Of a stretch of 64,000 nt of DNA, positions 16,315-25,296 are shown piece by piece; within the stretch, counting starts at the first letter, position 1; each line of letters begins with the position of its first letter. Below the pieces are notes generated by a model. It was not told where the DNA came from. It searched no databases and saw only the letters and a program-made list of their open reading frames with translations. A program made the translations under genes and the position numbers. The stretch is from G965220305 sp965220305 (GTDB taxonomy: Bacteria > Chloroflexota > Dehalococcoidia > Lucifugimonadales > UBA3495). The stretch lies in NCBI GenBank assembly GCA_965220305.1, contig OZ244817.1:1798001-1862000 (forward strand), in the 5' to 3' direction.

Positions 16315-16374
16315 GGTATTCTCAACTCGCGCTGGTAATGCCAGAAGTGAATACCATCACCTGTTGAGAATACC
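16315..16374. repeat. 12-bp inverted repeat with nested hairpin
   Basis: GGTATTCTCAAC and GTTGAGAATACC pair across 36 nt that themselves contain CTGGTAATGCCAG. It lies between convergent genes (plus-strand LLM, minus-strand protease). Confidence 0.55.
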
Positions 16375-16394
16375 AGTTAGACGCTAGAGGAGAG

Positions 16395-19300
16395 TTATGG
16401 CGTGATGGTCAAGCTGAAGCTGCCGGTCTGCCCGCCGCCGTAGGTGGTAGCTTCCACGGTGTAGGTCCCGGCGGACAGGCTGTGGGTAATGCGGGAGTTG
16501 GTATTGCCGCTGGCAATGTCGTCGTTGCTGGCCACCACCGTTCCACTAGTTCCCGATCCGTTGAGCAGGTACAAATAGGGGTCAACGCTGGAAGCCAGGT
16601 CGATGGTTACGCTGGTAGATTGGCTGAGGCTGAAGCTGTAATACTGGGCGTAGCTGCCGGACTGGTTCTCCGAGTCGCAGTCGCTGGCCCAAGTACCGCT
16701 GCGGGTTACCGTCCCGGTCAGCGCCCCCAGGGATTGCACCACGCAGGTTGGTGTGGGCGTCGGTGTCGGCGTTGGGGTAGCTGGCGGCGTGATGGTCAGG
16801 GTGAAATCGCCGGTCTCCCCGCCACTGTAGGTGGTGGCTTCCACAGTGTAGGTCCCGGCGGACAGGCTGCGGGTGATGCGGGAGTTGGTGTTGCCGCCGC
16901 CAATGTCGTCGTTGTGCGCCACCTCCGTTCCACCAGTTCCCGCCCCGTTGAGCAGGAACAGGTAGGGGTCGGCGCTGGAAGTCAGGTCGATGGTCACGTT
17001 GGTGGTCCGGCTGAGGCGGAAGCTGTAGTACTGGGCGTAGCTCCCCGACCTGTTGGTGGAGTCACAGTCGCTGGCCCAAGTCCCACTGCGGGTTACCGTC
17101 CCGGTCAGCGTCCCCAGGGATTGCACCACGCAGGTAGGCGTTGGGGTCGGGGTTGGTGTGGGTGTGGGAGTTGGTGTGGGTGCCGGCCCCACAGTTACGG
17201 TGTAGCTTTGGATAACCGTATCTGTCACGCCTCCCTTGTAGATACGCACCCCGGCGGTTCCGGCAGAGCACCCCTTAATTAACACGATGCCACCGTCACG
17301 GCGGACCACGCCTTCGTCGTCGGAGCCGGGGCAACTGCCGAAAGCCAGGTTGCCGGTACCCCCGGTGTGGTTGACGGCAACCCGTACCCCCGGTGTGTCG
17401 GCTATATTGGTATTAAGGGCAAAGGCCTGGCGCCGGTCCACGGTGAGCGTTGCGGGAACCGGGGAAAGGCTGGCGGTGGGCAGCAGGGCGAAGCCGTGGC
17501 CCCAGGTATTGTTGGGGTTGGTGGCAGTGCGTTCCGCCGCCATTTCTTTGAGATAGGTGGCTACCTGGGTGGGCGTGTAGGTGGGGTGCTTGCTCAAACC
17601 AGGGCGGCCATGCCGGACACGTGGGGCGCGGCCTGGCTGGTTCCCCAGAACCAGCAATTGGACGTAGAAGAAGAGGTCGTAGTCCCAGGAACAACTTGGG
17701 CGGAAAGCGCTGCCTTCCCGCAGTCGGCGCCCACGATTTCGGGCTTTATCCGTCCGTCGGTGGTAGGGCCTCGACTGCTGTAAGCCTGGATAGTACTGCG
17801 GTTGTTCCAATGGGCGGCGCCCACGGCCAGCATGCCGCGGTTCCTACTGTCCGCCGGGATTGTAATATTATATCCGGTTGAATGCTCCAAAGTATGCGGA
17901 TACGTTACCTGAAATTGCAGCCAGGCGACGTTGGAGCAGCTATCTATACTTGAGTGCGAGGTCTTTCGTATTTGCAAGTAGTATCTTGCTAGCGCGGAGG
18001 CATTGGATAGAAACAAGGCTTCATAGGGGATATCATAGGTTCCTCCAAGCTGTGACGTATTGGAGATGGCAGCTAGTGAAATGCTGCCGTTTGCAGCCTC
18101 TCTATACAAGAGCAAGTCAAGGTCGCAGTCGGCGCCGCCCCAACTGTCATTCCAGTGTAATTCTGCGGTTATTTTCGTCCCTGTACCGAGCGTTATGTAA
18201 TTGCGTTCATCCCCTGACGCGAACTCGTGAAGTGCAAATGGAGGGTTGTTCGTGCCGCCGCTGAATGCGCCATACCAGATGCGCTGGCCCTCATTGCCGG
18301 CGGCGTTGACCCAGACAATGCCGTCGTTATTTGCGTCGCCGGCAACCGCGTCGTCGACAGTGTCCAGAACGGCGTTAGAACCTCGGGGTATGCCGTCTCC
18401 AAAGCCATCAAAATAGTTCCATCCTATTGAGTAGTTGATGACATCTACGCCATTCCTAATCATCCACTTAACGTCGTTTTTCAATCGTTGCCTAGCAGCC
18501 GAGTTGCCAACTAGGGCAAGCTCCAGCGATGCGTTGGAAATATACAGCGGCGCTTCCGGGGCCATGTCAATGACAGCCTGAGCTACGCTCGTCCCGTGGG
18601 TAGCCCCTGATGCACAATCGTTAATATCCGTGGAAGGTGTGAGGTCTGTGCGCGAGGTATAGCACTGGGCTTTCACCCTAGTAGTAGTTGTAGTGTTTGC
18701 CGGCAACTCGGTTCCCATCAAGCCGCTGAAGCCGTAGAAGCCAACGTCAATTATCCCTACCTTGACACCACTACCCCGATATCCGGCGGTATGCCATGCG
18801 TCCGCGCCATGAACTGCAACGCCCTGGCTGGCAATAGCTGGTGGCGGTTCCGGCGGTTCTGCAATATCGGGTTGCGCCCCGTCCTGCGGGTCGGACGGTA
18901 AGTACTCTGGTATTTTAGGAAGAGGTATTGGGACAACTACTCGGATGACTCCGGTCTGCTTGGAAAGGGCCCCCAACAGAGACACCGGCACGTAAGCATG
19001 GACGTAGTTGCGGGTATCGTACCCGTCACCTTTTAGCACGACCTCGGGTGAAACACCGTTGCCTTCCAGCCAGGCTACAACAGTGTCGGTGTTGGCCGGG
19101 TCAGGGATGAGGGTTACTTCTACTAACACAGAGGAACCCTGACCAAGTCCAGTTTCGGCGGCGGCTTCAGCTTCGGTTATGTCTCCTCGCTCGTAGCGGT
19201 ACACCAAATCTTGGAGGGGGTTTAGCAGTTTGGGATAGGGGTAACCCTTCATAATGGGCAGCCTGGGTTCCGTCGTACTGCTGGGAGCTCTGTCCTCTCT

Positions 19301-19840
19301 TGCCGTCCCACCGGACTCGGGGGGAAATTCCGGGAAAAACGCCTCATCATCTATGAGTGCCCGGACTAGGGTAACGCCCTCCTGCTGAGACAAGGCGCCC
19401 AGTAGGGACACTTTAACGTAGGCATAGATGTGGGGAGGGATGTAGTTGGCATCGGCAAAGCGCGAGGAAATTCCCTGGGTTCCCATCCAGGCATCCACGT
19501 CGTCAATGTTGGTTGGAAGGGCAACCTCCACCAGGACGGAGGAGCCATGATGTACGGGGGCTAGGGCGGCGGCTTCGCTCTCGGATAGTTCCCCATCCTC
19601 AAACCGTTGCACCAGGTTTTGGAGGGCCTCATCCAGGTTGGGGTACTTGGGCGTAGGCTCTGGTGGGGGGGTAGCTTCGCTATCCTGGGTTACCGGCTGG
19701 GCACTGGGCGCTTCCTCCGGGGCCGATTGCGCTGTTGGCCCGCAGGCCAAGGCCAGGGTCAACAGGCAGAGGGCGGGAATGGTCAACCAGCGGACGAAGT
19801 TCTTCAAGTTCGTCTTTTCCTCCAGGTCTTGGTCCCGCAT
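16395..19840 (-). pseudogene. Subtilisin-like (S8) lipoprotein with PPC repeats, broken by a frameshift
   Basis: The start at 19840 gives a lipoprotein signal ending LLTLALAC. Two repeated ~110-residue domains follow (each Y-P-x-L...L-x-x-L-V-x-R-[F/Y]-E-x-G-[E/D], SSVLVEV, SLLGALS). The S8 domain has Asp in GIIDVGF (~365), His in HGTSVA (~416) and Ser in GTSQAAPHVSGMAALV (~735). Immediately after AALV a TGA at 17594 stops the frame; one base over, it continues SKHPTYTPTQVATYLKEMAAER to 16395, so one base is missing. The tail holds a beta domain, a PT-repeat linker and two pre-peptidase C-terminal (PPC) domains. Secreted and surface-anchored if restored (~1150 residues). As sequenced, all three catalytic residues remain but the C-terminus is lost. 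Confidence 0.8.
16399..17134 (-). repeat. Two near-identical PPC-domain DNA repeats
   Basis: Copies at ~16399-16751 and ~16786-17134 encode VQSLGxLTGTVTRSGTWASD...SLSAGTYTVEATTY...L-T-I-T-P with only scattered differences. Each is preceded on the coding strand by a PTPT-encoding GT-rich tract, a likely site of slippage. Confidence 0.8.
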
Positions 19841-19848
19841 GATAGCCT

Positions 19849-21024
19849 CTAGCCCCGGGGCAGCCCCAATCCCCGGGAGGCGATGATGTTGCGCTGGACT
19901 TCCGAGGTGCCGGCGGCGATGGTGTGGGAGAAGGCTAGCATCCAGTTCTCCTGGATGTGTCCCTCCAGGGGAGCCCATTTCTCGTTGTTGCCCAGGGCCC
20001 CGTACATGCCCAACACTTCCAGGCAGGTCTTGCTGGCCCGCTGCACCGTCTCGCTGCCGAAGACCTTGCTCATGGAGGCTTCCTTGTTGGGCACCAGCCC
20101 CTCGCCCTGCATGTAGGCCACGTTGTAGGCGATGAGCCGGGCCACCTCGCAATCGATGTAGCGGTCGGCCATGGCGTTGCGCACCCAGGGCGTTTGAGTC
20201 AGGGCCTGACCGTTGCGGCGGGTCTCACCGGCGTACTGCCAGGTGTCGTCCAGCAGGCGGCGGGCGCTGGCCGAGTAGTCGATTCCCGACCGCTCGAAGT
20301 CCAGCAGGGTCACGGCCACGTACCAGCCCCGGTTCTCGTCGCCCACGATGTTGGCGGCGGGAACCCGGACGTTGTCGAAGATAATCTGGTTGAACTCGTG
20401 GCGGCCCGCCATGTTGATGATGGGCCGCACCTGGATGCCCGGGGTCTTCATGTCCACCAGGAAAAAGCTGATTCCCCGGTGCTTGGGGGCGTCGGTGTCG
20501 GTGCGGGTCAACAGCATAATCCAGTCGGCGCGATGGCCCATTGAGGTCCAGATTTTGCTGCCGTTGACGACGAATTCGTCGCCGTCGCGCACGGCGCGGG
20601 TGCTGAGGGAGGCCAGGTCGGAACCCGACTCGGGCTCGCTGTAGCCCTGGCACCATTGCACCTCGCCCCGGGCCACCGGCGGCAGGTGGACGCGGCGCTG
20701 GTCCTCGGAGCCGTGAATCATCAGAGTAGGCCCCAACATGCGGACGCCGAAGATGTCGCGGCCCGGCGTGCGGTGGTAGACCATTTCTTCGTTGAACAGG
20801 GCCGAGCGCACCGGCGCGGCGGCCTGACCGCCGTACTCTTCGGGCCAATGCATGGTGAGCCAACCCCGCTCGGCCAGCTTGCGGCGCACCTGCATGGTAG
20901 CTTCCCAACTGACATCGTTGGAGGTCCGGCCTTCAATTTCCCAGTCGGGGGAATACTCCTGCCGGATGAACTCGCGAAGCTCGTCGCGAAAGGCGGTGTC
21001 TTCGGGGCTGAGTTGGAAATCCAT
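19849..21024 (-). CDS. Acyl-CoA dehydrogenase family protein
   Basis: 391 residues. The N-terminal helical domain begins MDFQLSPEDTAFRDELREF. The middle beta domain holds WCQGYSEPESGSDLASLSTRA and VVNGSKIWTSMGHRADW, and the C-terminal helices end in GTSEVQRNIIASRGLGLPRG, the usual FAD/substrate-binding end. Catalyses alpha,beta-dehydrogenation of an acyl-CoA, passing electrons to ETF. The expected catalytic Glu of the short-chain type is not obvious (IAAGTSEVQRN carries the FAD-binding part). RBS AAGGAGGGCC. It ends 8 bp before the protease start, so the two may be co-transcribed. Confidence 0.93.
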   Translation of the reverse strand: MDFQLSPEDTAFRDELREFIRQEYSPDWEIEGRTSNDVSWEATMQVRRKLAERGWLTMHWPEEYGGQAAAPVRSALFNEEMVYHRTPGRDIFGVRMLGPTLMIHGSEDQRRVHLPPVARGEVQWCQGYSEPESGSDLASLSTRAVRDGDEFVVNGSKIWTSMGHRADWIMLLTRTDTDAPKHRGISFFLVDMKTPGIQVRPIINMAGRHEFNQIIFDNVRVPAANIVGDENRGWYVAVTLLDFERSGIDYSASARRLLDDTWQYAGETRRNGQALTQTPWVRNAMADRYIDCEVARLIAYNVAYMQGEGLVPNKEASMSKVFGSETVQRASKTCLEVLGMYGALGNNEKWAPLEGHIQENWMLAFSHTIAAGTSEVQRNIIASRGLGLPRG

Positions 21025-21141
21025 GTTGGCCCTCCTTGCCGGGGTTAGCGCTGCCGAGGATATACCAAGGCCTGTTGCCAGTCTACTTTACCAGAATAGA
21101 TGCCCGGAACCCAAGTCCGGGGTGGGACACCTCTTTGCCCA

Positions 21142-21185
21142 CCCAACCCCTGGATTCCGGCCTTCGCCGGAATCCAGGGGTTGGG
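21142..21185. repeat. REP-like perfect palindrome (20-bp arms)
   Basis: CCCAACCCCTGGATTCCGGC pairs with its exact complement around CTTC. It belongs to the dispersed GGATTCCxGCxTTCGC-GGAAT family seen at ~22150, 22593, 28090, 34311, 36193, 48264, 50281 and 50361. Confidence 0.8.
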
Positions 21186-21186
21186 G

Positions 21187-21226
21187 ACTCGTAGGAGTGA
21201 ACGGCTGTGCGCCCCTACGAGTTTCT
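21187..21226. repeat. Dispersed palindrome of the CTCGTAGGGGxGCACGGCTGTGCGCCCCTACGAG type
   Basis: ACTCGTAGGAGTGAACGGCT pairs imperfectly with TGTGCGCCCCTACGAGTTT. Related copies are at ~30525-30555 (half) and ~54652-54690 (variant with AAACCCGTA ends). Confidence 0.55.
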
Positions 21227-21242
21227 ACTCCCTTCGGTGGGG

Positions 21243-22097
21243 CTAAATCTGGCTGTAACCGCTGCCGGGCAGCGCCGGGTCGACGCCGCGACCCCGGCCA
21301 TCGGCAATCCAACCAAACTCCTTGAGGATTTGCTGGCTGTAGGTGACCCGTCCGGTTACTTTGTCCAACGGCTCGCTGGCCAGCAGCAGGATGGCCTGGG
21401 CCAAGACCTCGGACGGCTCGCCCCGGGGGTCGTCCATGCCGTCGACCAACCGATGGTACACCGTGCCCGGGGTGGGCACCACCAGCGAGGGGGCCACACT
21501 GGTGACGGAGATGCCGTACTGGTAGACCTCCTCGGCCAACCCCTGGGTGAACCGCTCCAGCGCCGCCTTCTCCGCCCCGTAGCAGACGCCTCCGGTGACC
21601 GAAGCATCGGGGTAGGGTCCCCGTCCCGGCCCCACGGCGGAGCCGGAGGAGACGTTGACGATACTGCCGCTGCCCCGGGGCACCATGTCGGCCAGCACCA
21701 GTTGGCTGAGGAGGAAGGGGGCGTGAAAGTTCACCGCCCAGGAACGCATCCAGCGGTTGAGGGGAAAGTCCTTGATGGGCGCGTAATAGGTCAGGGCGGC
21801 GTTGTTCACCAGCACATCCGGGGGGCCGTAGGTGTCGCGGGTATCCTGCACCAGCTTTTCGCAGTCCTCGGGCAGGGATACGTTGACGGCCACGGGAGCC
21901 GCCTCGCCGCCGGATTCCCGGATGCCGTGTACCGTTTTTTCCAAGGAACCCTCCAACAGGGGATGGTCTCCCTCCCGCAGGGTGCGGGCGGCGCAGATGA
22001 CTTTGGCCCCCTCTTCGGCGAATAGGCGGGCGACTGCCGCGCCGATACCCCGGCTGGCCCCGGTGACGATGGCGACTTTACCGTCCAACTTACCCAT
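21243..22097 (-). CDS. Short-chain dehydrogenase/reductase (SDR)
   Basis: 284 residues from the ATG at 22097 (RBS GAGAGGTGAAAATC); an upstream extension in frame crosses a repeat and is not used. The classic SDR cofactor motif is TGASRGIGAAVARLF (~12-26), then NNAA, SSGSA and Y-x3-K in CYGAEKAALERF. A 20-residue insert after AARTLREGDHP suggests NADP preference. The substrate is unknown; the gene sits among acyl-CoA catabolic genes. A second SDR is at 29616. Confidence 0.92.
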   Translation of the reverse strand: MGKLDGKVAIVTGASRGIGAAVARLFAEEGAKVICAARTLREGDHPLLEGSLEKTVHGIRESGGEAAPVAVNVSLPEDCEKLVQDTRDTYGPPDVLVNNAALTYYAPIKDFPLNRWMRSWAVNFHAPFLLSQLVLADMVPRGSGSIVNVSSGSAVGPGRGPYPDASVTGGVCYGAEKAALERFTQGLAEEVYQYGISVTSVAPSLVVPTPGTVYHRLVDGMDDPRGEPSEVLAQAILLLASEPLDKVTGRVTYSQQILKEFGWIADGRGRGVDPALPGSGYSQI

Positions 22098-22203
22098 GAT
22101 TTTCACCTCTCTTGCCAGAACTCTAGGGGCCGGAAAGTCCTTCTCCGCCGCACCCTTGGATTCCCGCTTTCGCGGGAATGACGTGGCCGGAGGTGGCCCT
22201 ATG

Positions 22204-22533
22204 CTACTTGGCCGGCAGGCTTCCGGGGAAGTCCAACCCCAACTGCACCCACTCCTCCAGTTGCGGGTCGGTGGCAATGCCCTCGGGTTCCACGATTACC
22301 GATCCCCTCATGGGCCGTCCGGTGAGGTCCAGGGGATGGCAGTGGGGCTTGGCCAAAGCGTCTTCGTAGCGGTCGCGGCCCACTCGCACCATCAGCCGGT
22401 CCTTTTCGACACCCATCGCCATGTTGCCGTTGAGCATGAAAGCCAGGCCGCCGAACATTTTCTTGGGCTCTATGCCGGACTGGTTGGCCAATACCTGGAA
22501 TACCCGCTCGGCCAGATGCTCATCGTAGGGCAT
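22204..22533 (-). CDS. TfoX N-terminal domain protein
   Basis: 109 residues, RBS AAGGAACAACCC. MPYDEHLAERVF, KKMFGGLAFMLNGNMAMGV, LMVRVGRDRYEDAL and a C-terminal MRGSVIVEPEG follow the single-domain TfoX/Sxy N-terminal family. In gamma-proteobacteria two-domain TfoX regulates competence; the stand-alone N-terminal domain is widespread and its role unproven. Confidence 0.88.
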   Translation of the reverse strand: MPYDEHLAERVFQVLANQSGIEPKKMFGGLAFMLNGNMAMGVEKDRLMVRVGRDRYEDALAKPHCHPLDLTGRPMRGSVIVEPEGIATDPQLEEWVQLGLDFPGSLPAK

Positions 22534-22695
22534 GGGTTGTTCCTTTCATCCCTGGAGCTTTAGGGGCGGAAGGTCCGCCATTTCCACACCCCTGGATTCC
22601 CGCTTTCGCGGGAATGACGGGGGGTACTCGGGGAAAACGGGCGCGCGGGCAGGTTTGTGCTCCTTCCGCCAGGTTGGCCGGGGTTGGCGCAAAGT

Positions 22696-22720
22696 ATGGG
22701 GGCCGGTTTCCGGCCCCCAT
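22696..22720 (-). terminator. GC-rich hairpin after the HAD gene
   Basis: A perfect 11-bp stem ATGGGGGCCGG / CCGGCCCCCAT around TTT, 73 bp past the stop at 22794, followed on the minus strand by ACTTTG only. Probable terminator or transcript end. Confidence 0.5.
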
Positions 22721-22793
22721 CTTACGCTGGCTGTGTATTCGGTTGCTACCGGCGGAGCGTCGGCCTGCCCCAATCGGCCAGGTCGGCCCGGGT

Positions 22794-23168
22794 CTAGCTG
22801 GAAGCCGCCCCGTCCGTCTCGCCATCGGCGCCGAACCAGGGCATGGCGGCGGCCTCGTCGGGCCACAGGAACTCGAACCCAGCCCTCAGCGCCATTTGGT
22901 GGTCCAAGTCTTCCCGGTCGCCGATGTGGACGTAGGCGTCGGCTTCAAATTTTGTCTTTACCTCGGCCAGCAGATGCTTTGCAGAAACGAAGTCCACGTT
23001 GATATCGTGCTCCTCCCAGATGGCAAGCTGAGAACTGGGAGGCCGGTCGGAACAACTGCCAATCAAGTAGCCCTTCTCCTGGACCTTCCGCACCATGTCC
23101 ATAGTCAGGATTCCGGGTGGGTCGCCCACCTCCAGAGTACCGTCGATGTCAAAGCTTATCAGTATCAC
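22794..23168 (-). CDS. HAD-like phosphatase, small
   Basis: 124 residues from a GTG start (RBS AAGGAACC). The HAD nucleophile motif is FDIDGTL (Asp at 6 and 8), then GSCSDRPPS in the motif II position and HIGDREDLDHQMA as motif IV. It lacks a cap domain and is short, so it may be a polynucleotide-kinase-3'-phosphatase-like or a regulatory HAD rather than a metabolic phosphatase. Substrate unknown. Confidence 0.8.
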   Translation of the reverse strand: MILISFDIDGTLEVGDPPGILTMDMVRKVQEKGYLIGSCSDRPPSSQLAIWEEHDINVDFVSAKHLLAEVKTKFEADAYVHIGDREDLDHQMALRAGFEFLWPDEAAAMPWFGADGETDGAASS

Positions 23169-23280
23169 TAAACAGGTTCCTTTTATCGAGGATTAACCAC
23201 TGTGCGACCCCGAAGCAATCAAGCTGTCCAGGAGGCAAGCTGAAACCCTCATCTATTTTGGGATGGGTTGGTCTGCCGGG

Positions 23281-24612
23281 CTAGTCGGGAGTGGCGCTCC
23301 ACACGGTGAAGTTGCCACCCATGGGCATGGGGCCGCCGGAGACGCCGATCTCGGGCTTCACCCCGGTGAGCGCGCGCGCGCCAGCCCGTCCCTGTATCTG
23401 TTGGATGCAGTCGGTGTGCATCCAGAAACGGCTGCGGCCACTGCCGATGTTGCCGCCGCTGGGCAGAACGGGGTTGGGGCCCTCGATGCTGATGTCGGTC
23501 TGGTAAAAGTCCAGGGCGTCCCCGAACTGCATTCCCCGGTAGCCCAAGCCCTCAATGTGGAACTGGTGGAACTCGGCGAAGCCATCGTACATATTCTCGA
23601 AGGAGAGGTCGGCGGCGGTGATGCCAGCGCCCTCATAGATCTTCCTCCCGGTACTGCCGGTCTCCGCCTGGACCTCTTCCAGGGTGGGAGTAAGACTTCG
23701 GGGCGTTCCCCTGCTGGCGGCATGGTTGAGGATGTAGACAGGCTTCTGCCGCATGTCCTGGGCCCGCTCGGCGGTGGTGAAGAGGTAGGCCGCCGAAGTC
23801 ATAATCGGGATGTCGTTATCGAAGAGGTTGGCCGGCTTGGCAATCCACCGCGCGGCCAGGTAGTCTTCGGGAGTCAACTGCTCGGGACGGTGTTGGGCCC
23901 AATACCCTTCGGGGAACAGCAAGCCGTTCCTCCGGGAGTTCTGCATGAAGGGGGCCATCATGTCGTGGTTCTTGCCGTACTTCCGGCAGTATTCGGCGAA
24001 CTGCAGGGCCGTGCCGTAGCAGCCAGGAGGCCCCCATAGGGTCCGACCTGGGCCCAAAGCGGCGCTGCCAGCGAGAGTGTCCACAGCGCTGGCCCCGCCG
24101 TGGTTGTACCGGCCTTCCAGGTTGTGCCAACCCTTGAGCACCAGGCAGGTGTTGGTCATGCCGGAACCCACGGCCTGGGCGCCGACAACTATGGCGGCGG
24201 ACATGCAGCCGGGGGCGTACATGGTGAACTTGACGTTGGTCAATTCCGGCATGTTCTTCAAGAGCCACTCGGCGCTCAACTGGCCGATGCCGTCCAAGGG
24301 GTTGTCGGTGGGATTGAATGCGTTGACCACGTCCAGGGGGACGGGGGTGCCCTCGTCCCAGTGGGCGCCGGTGGTGGTGACTGGGACGACCACCAGGCCA
24401 TCAACCTGGTCGGGGGAAACGCCGGCGTCCTCCATTGCTCGCCGCAGCGCCAGGATGCTATTGGCGCCTACCGACGTTTCGGGTCTTCCGTCCCAGCGCC
24501 GGGCAGTCGGGGAGTGCCCGATGCCGACGGCCGCTACCTTGCCCCGGTGTTCCCATATCCCCATGCCCTCCCGGGCCCTATACATTGCATCTGGAGCATT
24601 TTGGGTCGTCAT
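23281..24612 (-). CDS. Thiolase-like protein (nonspecific lipid-transfer/SCP-x type)
   Basis: 443 residues. VAAVGIGHSP and ILALRRAMEDAGVSPDQVDGLVV are typical of the thiolase N-terminal domain, the nucleophile position is in APGCMSAAIVVGAQAV, and C-terminal ENMYDGFAEFHQFHIEGLG and LPSGGNIGSGR follow the Ltp/SCP-x branch. This branch cleaves or condenses beta-ketoacyl-CoA or aldol adducts, as in sterol side-chain degradation. The gene for a Zn-ribbon OB-fold (DUF35) partner is 48 bp upstream, the usual pairing. Confidence 0.88.
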   Translation of the reverse strand: MTTQNAPDAMYRAREGMGIWEHRGKVAAVGIGHSPTARRWDGRPETSVGANSILALRRAMEDAGVSPDQVDGLVVVPVTTTGAHWDEGTPVPLDVVNAFNPTDNPLDGIGQLSAEWLLKNMPELTNVKFTMYAPGCMSAAIVVGAQAVGSGMTNTCLVLKGWHNLEGRYNHGGASAVDTLAGSAALGPGRTLWGPPGCYGTALQFAEYCRKYGKNHDMMAPFMQNSRRNGLLFPEGYWAQHRPEQLTPEDYLAARWIAKPANLFDNDIPIMTSAAYLFTTAERAQDMRQKPVYILNHAASRGTPRSLTPTLEEVQAETGSTGRKIYEGAGITAADLSFENMYDGFAEFHQFHIEGLGYRGMQFGDALDFYQTDISIEGPNPVLPSGGNIGSGRSRFWMHTDCIQQIQGRAGARALTGVKPEIGVSGGPMPMGGNFTVWSATPD

Positions 24613-24660
24613 GGTTCACTCCTTCTTATCAACTATTAGAGTATGCAAAGATAGCTGGCT

Positions 24661-25071
24661 CTAGCCTACTACCTGCCATTCGGGCACTTTCTGCCCGTTG
24701 GCGGACTCCTCGAACACCACCTCTACACCGGCTCCCACCGGGACTTCATCCACCGGAGTTCCGGGGAGGTGAGAGTACATCTGGATACCCGGGTCCTCGT
24801 CCAACATAATAACCGCCAAGTTGAACGGCAGGTCATCCTGAAGCGTTCTTATAGGGCAGTCATACACTACACCGTAGTTGTATATCTTGCCCCGCCCGCT
24901 CATTTGCTTCCACTCCAGGTTGTCTCCGGAGCGGCATTGCGCGCAAGCCGGCGCCGGGGGATGTTGGAGTCTGTCGCAGGCAGTACAGTTCTGGATGACC
25001 AGCCGCCCCTCGGTGGCAGCATCCCAGAAGGGTTGGGTTAAAGAATCGGGAATGACACCCTGCTTTACCAT
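24661..25071 (-). CDS. Zn-ribbon OB-fold (DUF35) acyl-CoA-associated protein
   Basis: 136 residues. The N-terminal rubredoxin-like zinc ribbon has C-x2-C twice (CTACD, CAQCR at ~29 and ~43) preceded by FWDAATEGRLVIQ. The OB fold follows: GRGKIYNYGVV, LPFNLAVIMLDEDPGIQMYSHL, VGAGVEVVFEE. It forms a complex with a thiolase, aldolase or MaoC-type protein; here the partner is the thiolase gene immediately downstream. Confidence 0.9.
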   Translation of the reverse strand: MVKQGVIPDSLTQPFWDAATEGRLVIQNCTACDRLQHPPAPACAQCRSGDNLEWKQMSGRGKIYNYGVVYDCPIRTLQDDLPFNLAVIMLDEDPGIQMYSHLPGTPVDEVPVGAGVEVVFEESANGQKVPEWQVVG

Positions 25072-25296
25072 AAATATCCTCCATTGTTAGAAGTGTAGAA
25101 GTTCCCGGTCCGGAGGCCCCAGGAACCCGGTCTATCAGGAACCCGGTCTATAATGACGAATTCTGCTGGGTCAAGAATATTCACATTCCTTGAGCCGTGT
25201 CAACCTGCCTGGGTTCAGGCCTCCGGGGGCGGAACTCAGTTAGGGTAAGTTTAGTGCCCCCGGCTATTAGTGTAAAGCCCGGCTGTGTCTCACCCA
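25072..25296. other. Gene-free stretch before the insertion sequences
   Basis: No ORF is supported. It contains a 15-bp direct repeat (AGGAACCCGGTCTAT twice, ~25120-25150) and ends with TGTGTCTCACCCA, repeated after the first insertion sequence. Confidence 0.6.

Noticed and set aside
20000..20152. Earlier start for the subtilisin-like gene at 20152
   Set aside because: The region overlaps the acyl-CoA dehydrogenase and has no signal peptide; the start at 19840 gives a perfect lipoprotein signal.
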